This document shows positions 26,806 through 35,374 of a stretch of 64,000 bases of DNA, one piece after another. Below the pieces are notes generated by a model. The model worked only from the letters and a program-made list of their open reading frames with translations, was not told the origin of the DNA and searched no databases. The stretch's first letter is position 1. Each line of letters starts with the position of its first letter. The stretch lies in assembly GCF_016863635.1 (NCBI RefSeq), contig NZ_BOPG01000027.1, forward strand, positions 211,013 to 275,012. Direction: 5' to 3'. The position numbers and the translations under genes were made by a program. This DNA comes from Virgisporangium aurantiacum (GTDB lineage Bacteria; Actinomycetota; Actinomycetes; Mycobacteriales; Micromonosporaceae).

Positions 26806-26829
26806 CCGTTCGGAAACCCGTGCGAACGG
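26806..26829. terminator. Hairpin downstream of the lectin gene
   Basis: CCGTTCG and CGAACGG form a perfect 7-base stem around a 10-base loop, about 40 bases after the lectin stop. There is no T run, so it is a weak terminator or mRNA-stabilising hairpin. The remainder of 26766-26945 shows no gene. Confidence 0.4.
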
Positions 26830-26945
26830 CCGGTCCGAACGTGGACACCGCAACGGCAACTGACGGCGACCCGAGGCATCAACGCGGGCTCCGCATTCTT
26901 CTCGTTGTCCAGCCCCGGACAGCATGTTGACGAGGAGAGCCCTAA

Positions 26946-28088
26946 GTGACTCACACCCGCCAGAACCCCATTTCCCGCGTTGCCCGCCGTGCCATCTCCC
27001 TGGCCGTCGTCACCGTCGCCGCTTCGGCGGGTATCGCCCTCGCCGCCCCCGCGGCGATGGCCGGCTCGGGCGCCGAGCCCACCAGCGGATCGACCAGCAA
27101 GACCGCTCCGATCCCGGCCGTCGCGCCGGCGAAGCCGGGTACGAACTGCACGGTGGACGCGAAGTTGGTGCCCTCGTGCAACGTGTTGTGGGGTGCTGCG
27201 GCCGGTGGGTTCAGTGAGACCCCCCGTGACCAGGCGTTGCGCGAGTGGGAGGCGAAGTCCGGGCGGACGGCGTCCATCTACCACACCTACCACCGTGGTG
27301 ACGAGATGTTCCCGACGAAGGCCGAGATCGCCATGGCCAACGAGACGGGGAAGCCGCGGATCCTGTTCACGAACTGGAAGGTCGGTTACAACACCAAGTG
27401 GGGCAAGGTCGCCGCTGGTGAGCAGAATGCCCGGATCGACAAGCTGTCGGCCCACATCAAGGCCAACTACGGCAAGGACAAGTTCTTCATGGCCGTGCAC
27501 CACGAGCCGGAGAACGACGTGTCGACCGACCCCAAGTCGCAGATGACCGCCAAGGACTACGCGAACATGGTCCGGTACACCATCAAGCGGATGAAGGCCA
27601 ACGGCGTCACCAATGTCGTGTTCGTGATGGCGTACATGAACGTGGAGAAGTGGAACGACTCGCCGTGGTGGGCCGACCTGTACCCGGGCAACGACGTCAT
27701 CGACTGGGTGGCCGTTGACTCCTACGTGAACGCGCAGCCGAAGGGCTTCCACGCCGGCGACTTCACCTACCTGATGAACCGCACCACCGGTAAGTCGAAG
27801 TTCAACGGCTGGTACAACTGGGCCCTGACGACGAACAAGCCGATCATGGTGGCCGAGTGGGCCGTGTACGAGTGCAAGAAGGCGTGCAGCCCGGCCGAGA
27901 AGGCGAAGATCCACGCCAAGATCGTCGAGCAGATGAAGGCCATGCCCGCCATCAAGGCGATGGTGGCGTTCGACACGGCGTCGGACCAGCAGGGCCTCGA
28001 CATGCGCATCGACTCGACCTCGCAGTCGCTGGCGTCGTTCAAGAAGATCGCCGCCGACCCGATCTTCAACGTCAACATCGGCCGGTAG
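26946..28088 (+). CDS. Secreted glycoside hydrolase, GH26-like (mannanase type)
   Basis: A 380-residue exported protein. The start is GTG at 26946 after GACGAGGAGAG. It has a signal peptide (RRAISLAVVTVAASAGIALA, APAAMAG cleavage region), a short Ser/Thr/Pro linker and a TIM-barrel-like domain. Candidate catalytic residues are Glu in MAVHHEPEND (acid/base position of GH26) and Glu in MVAEWAVY (nucleophile position). Two Cys (YECKKAC) may form a disulfide. Substrate uncertain; beta-mannan or related polysaccharide is the family expectation. Codon use is less extreme in GC than its neighbours. Confidence 0.65.
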   Translation: MTHTRQNPISRVARRAISLAVVTVAASAGIALAAPAAMAGSGAEPTSGSTSKTAPIPAVAPAKPGTNCTVDAKLVPSCNVLWGAAAGGFSETPRDQALREWEAKSGRTASIYHTYHRGDEMFPTKAEIAMANETGKPRILFTNWKVGYNTKWGKVAAGEQNARIDKLSAHIKANYGKDKFFMAVHHEPENDVSTDPKSQMTAKDYANMVRYTIKRMKANGVTNVVFVMAYMNVEKWNDSPWWADLYPGNDVIDWVAVDSYVNAQPKGFHAGDFTYLMNRTTGKSKFNGWYNWALTTNKPIMVAEWAVYECKKACSPAEKAKIHAKIVEQMKAMPAIKAMVAFDTASDQQGLDMRIDSTSQSLASFKKIAADPIFNVNIGR

Positions 28089-28099
28089 ATCCACAGTAG

Positions 28100-28136
28100 A
28101 CAATGGCGCGGTCCCCACCGGGGGGCCGCGCCACTG
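28100..28136 (+). terminator. Strong rho-independent-type hairpin after the GH26-like gene
   Basis: ACAATGGCGCGGTCCCC pairs with GGGGGGCCGCGCCACTGT as a stem of about 16 pairs including wobbles, starting 12 bases after the stop. The T run is missing, as is usual in actinomycetes. Confidence 0.8.
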
Positions 28137-28231
28137 TCGTTCGGCAAGAAGATGTGGCGAGGGTGTCGGATCGGGGCGGCCGCGTTCGTTGCAGGGGTGA
28201 ACAGTCATCCGCCAGAGCTGGGAGCCGCGTC

Positions 28232-29059
28232 ATGACCACCACCGCCCGTCGCATGTTCGAGCTGCTGGAGCCGATCTGCCTGGTCTCCTTCCTCGCGGAC
28301 GAATGCAACGAGGAGCTGGCCGCGCTCGGCCACCGCACCTACTGGGACGGCTACTTCGCCAGCCGTGCCGCGCCGCTGGGGCGGGTGCCGGCGGAGGTCG
28401 TGCACGCCGCGTTCTACAACTTCGCCGACGGGGAGGCCGCGCGGCACATCCCGAGCGCCTGGGAGACGATCGCGCCCGAGGCGTCCGTCGCCGCGCGGGA
28501 GCGGGGCAGCGCGGCCTCGCTACGGCGGATCCTCGGCGACGAGCTGGCCGACTCCCCGGGCCTGGTCCGCGCCGCCGACCTGACCACGAAGGCCGCCACG
28601 AGCGCGCCGACAGCGGGTCGGGTGATGTACGCCGGGATGCGCACCCTGCCGGTGCCGGGCGAGCCGGTCGCCCGGTTGTGGCACTCGGCGACCATGCTGC
28701 GCGAGCACCGCGGCGACGGGCACATCGCGGCTCTCGTCGGCGCGCGGATCGGCGGCACGGAGGCGCACGTGCTGTCGGCGCTGGAGATGGGCGTTCACCC
28801 GCCGGAGTCGTTCGGGCGCATCCACCACCTGCCCAAGGAGCGGCTGGCCGCCGTCATGGACGGCCTGCGCGAGCGCGGGATCGTCGACGCCGACGGCCGG
28901 TTCACCGACGCCGGCCGCGAGACCAAGCAACGCATCGAAGCCCTGACCGATGAGCTCGCCGCCCCGCCGTACGACGCCCTGTCGCCCGCCGAGCTCGACG
29001 AGCTGGTCGCCGAGCTCGAACCCCTCACCGCGATCCTGGTGGCCGCGGGATCGCAGTGA
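28232..29059 (+). CDS. SCO6745-like protein with winged-helix character
   Basis: A 275-residue soluble protein. It begins MTTTARRMFELLEPICLVSFLADECNE-like with FADECNEELAALG and contains the pair AFYNFADGEAARH and WHSATMLREHRGDGHIAALV, which I associate with the actinobacterial SCO6745 family. The C-terminal 90 residues (RLAAVMDGLRERGIVDADGRFTDAGRE) read as a winged helix. ATG at 28232 follows GGGAG; the longer frame starts inside the preceding terminator. Function not known. Confidence 0.7.
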   Translation: MTTTARRMFELLEPICLVSFLADECNEELAALGHRTYWDGYFASRAAPLGRVPAEVVHAAFYNFADGEAARHIPSAWETIAPEASVAARERGSAASLRRILGDELADSPGLVRAADLTTKAATSAPTAGRVMYAGMRTLPVPGEPVARLWHSATMLREHRGDGHIAALVGARIGGTEAHVLSALEMGVHPPESFGRIHHLPKERLAAVMDGLRERGIVDADGRFTDAGRETKQRIEALTDELAAPPYDALSPAELDELVAELEPLTAILVAAGSQ

Positions 29060-29098
29060 CGGGGAGCGGTATCGTGTTCGTCGAATAGGGGAGCGTCG

Positions 29099-29854
29099 AT
29101 GACCGAGTACGACCAGTTCGCCGACGAGTACGACCAGACTTTCCAGCTCGCGCCGTGGCGGACCCACATCGAGGCGTACTCGCTGCTGAAACGCGTCGGC
29201 GACGTGCGTGACCGGGCCTGGCTGGACGTGGCCTGCGGCACCGGGCCCTACGCCCGGGCGCTCCGGCAGCGCGGCGCCCGGCAGGTCGTCGGCGTGGACC
29301 TCTCCGCTGAGATGCTCAGGGTCGCCCGCCTCGCCGAGGAGCGGACCCCGCTCGGCATCGAGTACCACCAGCATGACGTCGCGACGATGCCGAGGCTCGG
29401 CGAGTTCGACGGCGCGATCGGCTCCCATCTGCTGCACTACGCTCCCGATGCCGCACGCCTTCGCGGCATGTGCGACAGCGTCGCCGACAACCTGGTGCCC
29501 GGCGGGCGCTTCGTCACCTTCCAGCTCAACCCGGACCTGGCCCGCCGGCCCGACTACTACCTGCCGTACGGCGCCGAGATCAGCCTGGATTCGAGTCGGA
29601 CGCTGACCGATGGCGACGCGCTGACGTTCCGCATCAACGTCCCGGGCTTCCGTAGCCCGGAGGTGACCGTCTACCACTGGACCCGGGCCCGGTTGGACGA
29701 GACCCTCGGCGCGGCCGGTTTCGAGCGGATCCGCTGGAGCGCGCCGGAACTGTCGCCCGAGGCGGCGCAAGGCCCGGATCCCCAGCAGTGGCGGGACTTC
29801 CTCGACCGTCCACTGTGTATGGTCATCGAGTGTGTCCGGTCCACGGCCACATAG
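29099..29854 (+). CDS. Class I SAM-dependent methyltransferase
   Basis: A 251-residue Rossmann-fold methyltransferase. Motif I is LDVACGTGPYARAL (about 41-54), motif II is VVGVDLSAEML, and an acidic motif follows (QHDVATMP). The C-terminal half has FVTFQLNPDL and YHWTRARLDETL. Substrate unknown; small-molecule methylation is likely. It is 39 bases after the SCO6745-like gene and probably co-transcribed. Its stop converges on the SGNH esterase with six bases between. Confidence 0.88.
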   Translation: MTEYDQFADEYDQTFQLAPWRTHIEAYSLLKRVGDVRDRAWLDVACGTGPYARALRQRGARQVVGVDLSAEMLRVARLAEERTPLGIEYHQHDVATMPRLGEFDGAIGSHLLHYAPDAARLRGMCDSVADNLVPGGRFVTFQLNPDLARRPDYYLPYGAEISLDSSRTLTDGDALTFRINVPGFRSPEVTVYHWTRARLDETLGAAGFERIRWSAPELSPEAAQGPDPQQWRDFLDRPLCMVIECVRSTAT

Positions 29855-29860
29855 GTAGCC

Positions 29861-31171
29861 TCAACGCCCGATCTGCTTGCCCAGCGCGGCGAACGCCGCA
29901 TCGGCCATCGCCTGGTATCCGCCGTCGTTCGGGTGCAGGTGGTCGCCGCTGTCGTACTTCGGATCCAGCAGCTCCGGGTGTCCGGGGTAGGCGAGGACGG
30001 ACGCGAAATCGATCACGCCGTCGAAGGCGCGCGAGCCGAGAATCCACGCGTTGACCTGGCGTCGCTTCTGTTCCGCGGCGGCGTTCCAGTACTCGAAGCC
30101 CTGCGCGGGCGTCAACGTGCCGCCGTAGATCCGCACCCCGTGGGCGTGCGCCCGGTCGATGATCCGCCGGTACGCGGCGATCAGGGCGGCGACGCTGACC
30201 TCGGTGTTCGGCGCCGTGCAGCCGCTGTTCGGCTCCTGGCTGAAGCCGAGGTCGTTGAGGCCCTCCAGCAGCACCACGGTCCGCACGTTCGGCTGGCTGA
30301 ACACGTCGCGGTCGAGACGGGACAGCAGGTTCGTCCCGAAACAGACCGAGTCGTTGAGCACGCGGTTTCCGCTGATGCCCTCGTTGACCACGCCGGGCGC
30401 CGCGGTGCCGTGCGCGGCGGCCAGCCGCCGGAACAGGAAGTCCGGCCAGCGGGTGTTGGCGTTCCACTGGCCCTGCGCGCCGTCGGTGATCGAGTCGCCG
30501 ACCGCGACGAGGGTGCCCCGGGCCGGGCCGCGCACCTGTACCGCGTCCACGAGGAACGAGGTGGCCAGCGTCGTCGAGTACGCGTCCGCGGCGACGTCGG
30601 CGGCGTGGTCACCGGCCGACAGGTAGCTGGTCTGCTGCGGGTCCTGGTGGTAGGTGGCGGGGCCGGTGGGCCGGGGCAGGTACAGGCTCACCGCCAGGTT
30701 GGCCTGTGCGGGCACCGGCATCCGCACCGGGTCGCTCAGCACCGAGCCGCCGGTCGGGATCGTCACCGACGGCGAGCCGTGGAACGTGACCGCGCGCAGC
30801 GTGTCGGCGTCCAGTTGCGCGCCGAGGAGCTCGCGGGCCACGGTCGCCGCGCCGACGTCGACGGCCTGGTTGCCGAACGCGTTGCTCAGCCTGATGCGCA
30901 GTTCCCGGCCGCCGACGCTGGTGTGGACGATGTTGCGGACCGTCTGGTTGTTCAGCGTCTGGACGCCGGAGACCAGGGCCGAGGGCGCCATGGCGCTGGC
31001 ACCCCAGGTGCCCACCCAGCCGTCGCCCGACCCGGCTGCCGGTAGGTCCGGCGCCCCGGCGTGCGCGCCCGCGGTGGTCAGCACGCCGGACAGCAGCGAC
31101 AGCACGGCAAGCGCGGCCAACCTGCGCGGACGGAGATCCCGGATACCAGCAGGCACGACAACCACCGCCAC
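29861..31171 (-). CDS. Secreted SGNH/GDSL family hydrolase
   Basis: A 436-residue exported esterase. The N-terminal signal sequence (RRLAALAVLSLLSGVLTTAG) is followed by a beta-rich region of about 160 residues (WVGTWGASAMAPS opening), then the SGNH domain. Block I is VAVGDSITDGAQG (nucleophile Ser), block II Gly is in EGISGNRVL, block III Asn is in LEGLNDLGFS, and block V is GDHLHPNDGGY (Asp and His). Expected substrates are acylated polysaccharides or lipids. GTG at 31171 is a possible start; later GTG codons are also in frame. Confidence 0.88.
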   Translation of the reverse strand: MAVVVVPAGIRDLRPRRLAALAVLSLLSGVLTTAGAHAGAPDLPAAGSGDGWVGTWGASAMAPSALVSGVQTLNNQTVRNIVHTSVGGRELRIRLSNAFGNQAVDVGAATVARELLGAQLDADTLRAVTFHGSPSVTIPTGGSVLSDPVRMPVPAQANLAVSLYLPRPTGPATYHQDPQQTSYLSAGDHAADVAADAYSTTLATSFLVDAVQVRGPARGTLVAVGDSITDGAQGQWNANTRWPDFLFRRLAAAHGTAAPGVVNEGISGNRVLNDSVCFGTNLLSRLDRDVFSQPNVRTVVLLEGLNDLGFSQEPNSGCTAPNTEVSVAALIAAYRRIIDRAHAHGVRIYGGTLTPAQGFEYWNAAAEQKRRQVNAWILGSRAFDGVIDFASVLAYPGHPELLDPKYDSGDHLHPNDGGYQAMADAAFAALGKQIGR

Positions 31172-31233
31172 CTCAATAGGTTGATGATGGTCGATACGTT
31201 ACAAGCCGCACGCCTCCTGGGCCAGGCGGGCGT

Positions 31234-32019
31234 TCAGTCGTGGACGGATGTGGCGATGGCCCGGGCCTCGGCCGCGTGCAGCCGCTCGCGGTGCGCCGCG
31301 AAGACCTCGTCGTTGCTGGCCAGCGTGGCACCCGGCACGGTCGGCGACACGAACGTCGGCAGGACGACGCCGCGCGTGGCGAGCACCGCCGCCGTCCGGG
31401 TGACCAGCTCGTGGCTCACGACGCAGGCGACCACGGTCGAGGATCCACCGACCGGCCGGTCCCAGCCGTCGACGGTGACCACGGCGTCCTCCACGGGTAC
31501 GCCCGTGTCGATCATGACGTCACAGACGTCCGCCAGCCGCTTGCCGGTGGAGTGCTCGGCCGGGCGGGACAGCGACGCCGACGACGTCACGGCGACCGTG
31601 AACAGGCCCCGATCGCCGGCGTACATGGCTGCTTCGATGCCCGCCGAGTTGCGGCCGCCGTGGCTGTAGACGACCAGCACGTCGCCGGCGTTCAACGGCT
31701 GGTTGGCCAGGAACTTGTCGATGTAGTTCTCGGTGCGCTCCAGCCACAGCAGCTCCCGTACCCCGCCCGGGCCGAGCACGTTGTGCCACATCAGCCGCGG
31801 ATCGGTCAGCGGAAGGATGCCGGCGAAGCTGCCGTAGCGGGGGAACGCGTCCAGCGTCGGGATCACGGAGTGGCCGCTGCCGAACAGGTGCACCAGGCCA
31901 CCGGACTCCAGCGCGTCGGCGCAGCGCCGGGCCACCTGGTCGAGCGCGTCGTTCTGCGTGTCGGCGAGCCCGCGGAGCAGGTCGATGAGGCGGTTGGTGT
32001 AGACGGGCTGCGTGGTCAC
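31234..32019 (-). CDS. SIS-domain phosphosugar isomerase-like protein
   Basis: A 261-residue protein with a sugar-isomerase (SIS) fold: HLFGSGHSVIPT near residue 45 and VYSHGGRNSAGIEAAMYAGDRG near residue 120, with Ser-rich phosphate-binding loops. The GTG start at 32019 is chosen because GGAGG lies seven bases upstream; the longer frame start overlaps that site. It is the last gene of the sugar ABC/ROK/GntR operon, 40 bases after GntR, and probably handles the phosphorylated (amino)sugar. Confidence 0.82.
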   Translation of the reverse strand: MTTQPVYTNRLIDLLRGLADTQNDALDQVARRCADALESGGLVHLFGSGHSVIPTLDAFPRYGSFAGILPLTDPRLMWHNVLGPGGVRELLWLERTENYIDKFLANQPLNAGDVLVVYSHGGRNSAGIEAAMYAGDRGLFTVAVTSSASLSRPAEHSTGKRLADVCDVMIDTGVPVEDAVVTVDGWDRPVGGSSTVVACVVSHELVTRTAAVLATRGVVLPTFVSPTVPGATLASNDEVFAAHRERLHAAEARAIATSVHD

Positions 32020-32059
32020 TGCGAAACCTCCATAGTGGACGGACAAAGCGTGGAAGCGG

Positions 32060-32797
32060 TCATGGACGGCGCAACGCGAGCCGGATCCGGTAGCGGTCGC
32101 CGCGCATCACGCTCGTCGCCCGCTCGAACGCGCCGGTCTGGTCGTAGGTGACCCGCTCCACGAAGAAGCCGCACGTCCGCGGCGCCACTTCGAGCAGCGC
32201 GGCGTCGCGGGTCTTGACCATTCCGACCGTGAACGTCTCGACCGCCTCCGTGGGCACCGTGCCGAAATCGCTGCGCAGCACGGCGTACAGGCCGCGCTCG
32301 CCGACGTCGGTGAGTTCCAGGCCGGCGAATCGGGCGGCCGGCAGGAACGACGTCTGCAGCCCGATCGGCTTGCCGTCGCCGGTGCGCAGGCGGCGGATGC
32401 GGACGACCGGCGTGCCCGTGTCGAGACCGAGCGCCAGGGCGGTCGCCTCGTCGGCGTCGACGACGGCCGACTCCAGGACCTTGCCGCCGGCGACGAGGCC
32501 GAGCTGGGCCAGTTCCGCGGTGAACGACGTGACGTGCCGCGCGCCGGCGGTCAGCGCGGCATCACGGATGAACGTGCCGCGTCCCCGCTCGCGCACCAGC
32601 AGTCCACTGTGGACCAGCCGGCCCACCGCCTGCCGCACGGTGATCCGGCTGACCTGGTAGGTCGCGCAGAGCTGCTCCTCGGCGGGGATGCGTTCGCCCG
32701 GCCGCCACTCGCCCGCCTGGATCCGGCGGTGCAGGTCCTCTTCGACCTGCATGTGCAGCGGCACTCCGGTCGACGGATCGAGCGCGCGATGCCTCAT
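32060..32797 (-). CDS. GntR/HutC-type transcriptional regulator
   Basis: A 245-residue regulator. The N-terminal winged helix (LHRRIQAGEWRPGERIPAEE, then YQVSRITVRQAVGRL, about 22-75) is followed by a UTRA effector domain (VVRIRRLRTGDGKPIGLQT, ERVTYDQTGAFERATSVMRGDRYRI). HutC-type proteins sense sugar phosphates or related ligands. ATG at 32797 follows GGGAGG and overlaps the ROK gene stop as ATGA. Probably controls its own operon and may bind the palindrome upstream of the binding-protein gene. Confidence 0.9.
   Translation of the reverse strand: MRHRALDPSTGVPLHMQVEEDLHRRIQAGEWRPGERIPAEEQLCATYQVSRITVRQAVGRLVHSGLLVRERGRGTFIRDAALTAGARHVTSFTAELAQLGLVAGGKVLESAVVDADEATALALGLDTGTPVVRIRRLRTGDGKPIGLQTSFLPAARFAGLELTDVGERGLYAVLRSDFGTVPTEAVETFTVGMVKTRDAALLEVAPRTCGFFVERVTYDQTGAFERATSVMRGDRYRIRLALRRP
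32602..32614. repeat. Iterated palindrome GTCCACWGTGGAC, copy 3
   Basis: A perfect GTCCACTGTGGAC inside the GntR regulator gene. Confidence 0.8.
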
Positions 32798-33672
32798 GTC
32801 CACACCTCCCGCGGGTCGGTTGCGCACAGCGCGCCGATGGCTCCGGCCCGGCCGCCCAGCCGGGCCGGAACGACGGCGACGTTCCGGGTGGCCGGGCTGG
32901 CGCCCGCGCGTACCGCGGCCCGGAGCGGCTCCGCGTACGCGTCGAATGCTTCGCACAGGCCACCGGCCAGCACGACGATTTCCGGGTCCAGGACGCTGGC
33001 CACCGCGGCGATGCCCCGGCCGAGCGCGGCGGCCCAGTCGTCGAGGGCCCGCCGCGCGGCACGGGCGTCGGTGCCGTCGTCGGCGCGGGCGTCGGCGACC
33101 AGGTCGGAGCCGGCCCGGCCGGGCCCGGCGAGCCGGTCCAGCGCCCGGCCGGAGGCGGCGAGTTCCAGCGCCCCGTGGTCGGTGGTCGCGGTCACACCGG
33201 CCGAGGGTAGCCACCCGAACGCGCCGGCGGTGCCCGTGGCCCCGCCGACGATGCGGCCGCCGAGCATGATGGCACCGCCGACGCCCGTTCCCACCGAGAC
33301 GAGCACGGCATCGGTCCGGCCGAGGGCGGCCCCCTCCCTGGCCTCACCCAGCAGCGCCACCTGCGCGTCGTTGCGCAGCACCACGTCCGGCGTGCCGGCC
33401 AGTCGCGCCGCCAGGTCGGCGGCGAGCGGTCGACCGTCCAACCAGGACAGTGCCGGAATCCAGCGCGGCACGGTGGTCCCGGTGGCTCCGGGGAGCCCGA
33501 CCACGACGGACCGCACCGGGCCGGGCGGAGCCAGACCGGCGAGCACGTCGAGCAGTTCCGGGTAGCTGCGCGGCACCGGCCGGGACACCACGGGCGTCCG
33601 GGAACCGTCGGCCAACCGGGCTACCGCCCGCACCGACGTGCCGCCGACGTCGACGCCCAGCACCGCGGTCAC
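32794..33672 (-). CDS. ROK-like sugar kinase
   Basis: A 292-residue ATP-dependent kinase of the ROK type. It has the phosphate-binding DVGGTSVRAV near the N-terminus, the catalytic region LRNDAQVALLGEAREGA, GTGVGGAIMLGGRIVGG, and VVLAGGLCEAFDAY. The CxCGxxGCxE zinc motif of canonical ROK proteins is absent (the corresponding stretch reads GWLPSAGVTATTDHG). GTG at 33672 overlaps the upstream permease stop by GTGA. Likely phosphorylates the imported sugar, feeding the SIS protein. Confidence 0.85.
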   Translation of the reverse strand: MTAVLGVDVGGTSVRAVARLADGSRTPVVSRPVPRSYPELLDVLAGLAPPGPVRSVVVGLPGATGTTVPRWIPALSWLDGRPLAADLAARLAGTPDVVLRNDAQVALLGEAREGAALGRTDAVLVSVGTGVGGAIMLGGRIVGGATGTAGAFGWLPSAGVTATTDHGALELAASGRALDRLAGPGRAGSDLVADARADDGTDARAARRALDDWAAALGRGIAAVASVLDPEIVVLAGGLCEAFDAYAEPLRAAVRAGASPATRNVAVVPARLGGRAGAIGALCATDPREVWT

Positions 33673-34481
33673 CGTTCGCCGGCCCGGGCGATGGTCTGGA
33701 TGAACACCCGCTGGGCGAGCAGGAACACGACGACGGTCGGCAGGCTGGCCACCAGCGCTCCGGCCAGCACGACCGACTGGTACCGCACGCTCGACGCGTA
33801 CGACAGCAGCTGCGACAGCGACAGCACCACCGGGAACTTCGTGTCGCTCTGGAGCACCGACAGCGGCCACAGGAAGCTGTTCCAGTAGAAGACGAACGCG
33901 AACACCGTGAGCGTCACGACGGCCGGTCGCAGCAACGGCAGCACGATCCGGACCAGGATGCGTGCCTCGCCGGCGCCGTCGACGCGCGCCGCGTCGATCA
34001 GCTCGTCGGGCACGTCGGCGCAGAACTGTCGCATGAGGAAGATCCCGAACGGGTTGGCCAGCCAGGGCAGCAGCACGCCGAGGTACGAGTCGGAGAGCCC
34101 GAGCGAGGAGATCATCCAGTACAGCGGCACGAGCGTGACGACGGCCGGCAGGAACATCGTCGCGACCAGCGCCCAGAAGAGGGTGTCGCGGCCGGGGAAC
34201 CGGTACTTCGCGAACGCGTAGCCGGCGGCGACGCTCGTCACCAGAACGGACAGCGTGCCCAGCCCGGCGATCAGCAGGCTGTTGCCGAACGCGCGCCCGA
34301 AGGGGACCACGTCGAACACCGTGCTGTACGCGTCGAACGTGAGCGTCTCCGGCCACCACGACGGGGGGATCCGGCTCAGCTCCTCGGGCGACTTGAGGCT
34401 GGAGATCACCATCCAGTAGAGGGGGAACAACGGGAAGAGGGCGGCCACCAGGAGCGCGGCGCCGGTCGCGATCCGTTTCAC
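33669..34481 (-). CDS. Sugar ABC transporter permease, MalG type
   Basis: A 270-residue inner-membrane permease of the CUT1 family. The EAA loop reads DELIDAARVDGAGEARILVRIVLP-like (ELIDAARVDGAGEARIL). It begins (M)KRIATGAALLVAALFPLFPL and contains WMVISSLKSPEEL, the usual MalG/LacG opening. GTG at 34481 overlaps the first permease stop as GTGA. No ATPase gene is in this operon, so a shared MsiK-type ATPase encoded elsewhere is probably used. Confidence 0.88.
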   Translation of the reverse strand: MKRIATGAALLVAALFPLFPLYWMVISSLKSPEELSRIPPSWWPETLTFDAYSTVFDVVPFGRAFGNSLLIAGLGTLSVLVTSVAAGYAFAKYRFPGRDTLFWALVATMFLPAVVTLVPLYWMISSLGLSDSYLGVLLPWLANPFGIFLMRQFCADVPDELIDAARVDGAGEARILVRIVLPLLRPAVVTLTVFAFVFYWNSFLWPLSVLQSDTKFPVVLSLSQLLSYASSVRYQSVVLAGALVASLPTVVVFLLAQRVFIQTIARAGER

Positions 34482-35374
34482 CGCAAGGCCCTCCGGATTC
34501 CGAAGACCGTGCCCATCACCACGATGAGAACCAACAAAAGGCACATCGCCATCGCGCTCGCCTGCCCGGCGAGGCCGTACTGGAACGCCGTGCGTTGGAT
34601 GTCGTAGGTCAGGACGTTGGTGGAGTCGGACGGTCCGCCCTGGGTCAACAGGTAGACCGGGTCGAAGACCTGGATCGCGTTGATGACGGCGATCATCCCG
34701 ACGAAGACGAACGTGCGCCGCAGCAACGGAATGGTGATGCTCGTCGTCTGGCGGAACGCCCCCGCGCCGTCGACCCGGGCCGCCTCGTACACCTCGCCGG
34801 GGATCTGGGTGAGCCCGGCGACGAGCAGAACGGTGTAGTAGCCCAGCATCTGCCACGCGTTGAACAGCGCGAGCGAGAACAGCGCCACGTCGGGATCGCT
34901 GGTCCAGCCGAACGAATCCAGGCCGACGACCCCGAGCAACTGGTCGAACGGGCCGTACTCCGGCGCGTACAGCGCGCCCCAGACCAGCGCGACCGCGACC
35001 GTCGGCACCACGTACGTGGTGAACAGGATCGTGCGGACCAGGCGGCGGCCCCGGACGGTGGGAAAGTAGAGCAGCATGGCCAGCAGGAACGCCAGCGGCA
35101 ACGTGAGGCCCACGACCATGGCGGCGTACAGCAGCGTGTTCCACAGCGTCGTGCGGAACGCTCCGTCGGTCCACAGGCCCTGGTAGTTGTCGAGCCCGGC
35201 CCATTGCATGTCGCCGATCGGCGTGTACATCGACCACTCGTGCAGGCTGATCCAGGCGGTCAGCACGATCGGCACGAACACGAAACCGCCGACGAGGAGA
35301 ACGGCCGGTGACAGGAACAGGGTCGCGGCGCCGCGATGCCGTACACCGCGGCGCCGCGCGACAGCGGCTGTCAC
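34478..35374 (-). CDS. Sugar ABC transporter permease, MalF type
   Basis: A 298-residue CUT1 permease. It has about six spans, the N-terminal LFLSPAVLLVGGFVFVPIV box and the EAA loop GEVYEAARVDGAGAFRQT. GTG at 35374 overlaps the binding-protein stop by GTGA. It forms the translocation pore together with the permease encoded at 33669-34481. Confidence 0.88.
   Translation of the reverse strand: MTAAVARRRGVRHRGAATLFLSPAVLLVGGFVFVPIVLTAWISLHEWSMYTPIGDMQWAGLDNYQGLWTDGAFRTTLWNTLLYAAMVVGLTLPLAFLLAMLLYFPTVRGRRLVRTILFTTYVVPTVAVALVWGALYAPEYGPFDQLLGVVGLDSFGWTSDPDVALFSLALFNAWQMLGYYTVLLVAGLTQIPGEVYEAARVDGAGAFRQTTSITIPLLRRTFVFVGMIAVINAIQVFDPVYLLTQGGPSDSTNVLTYDIQRTAFQYGLAGQASAMAMCLLLVLIVVMGTVFGIRRALR

Noticed and set aside
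23492..26863. Plus-strand frame of 1123 codons
   Set aside because: Low-complexity Arg/Gly/Val shadow of genes on the opposite strand, with no ribosome site and no motif.
28103..28231. Longer N-terminus for the SCO6745-like protein
   Set aside because: It would start inside the strong terminator hairpin and lacks a ribosome site, while ATG 28232 has one.
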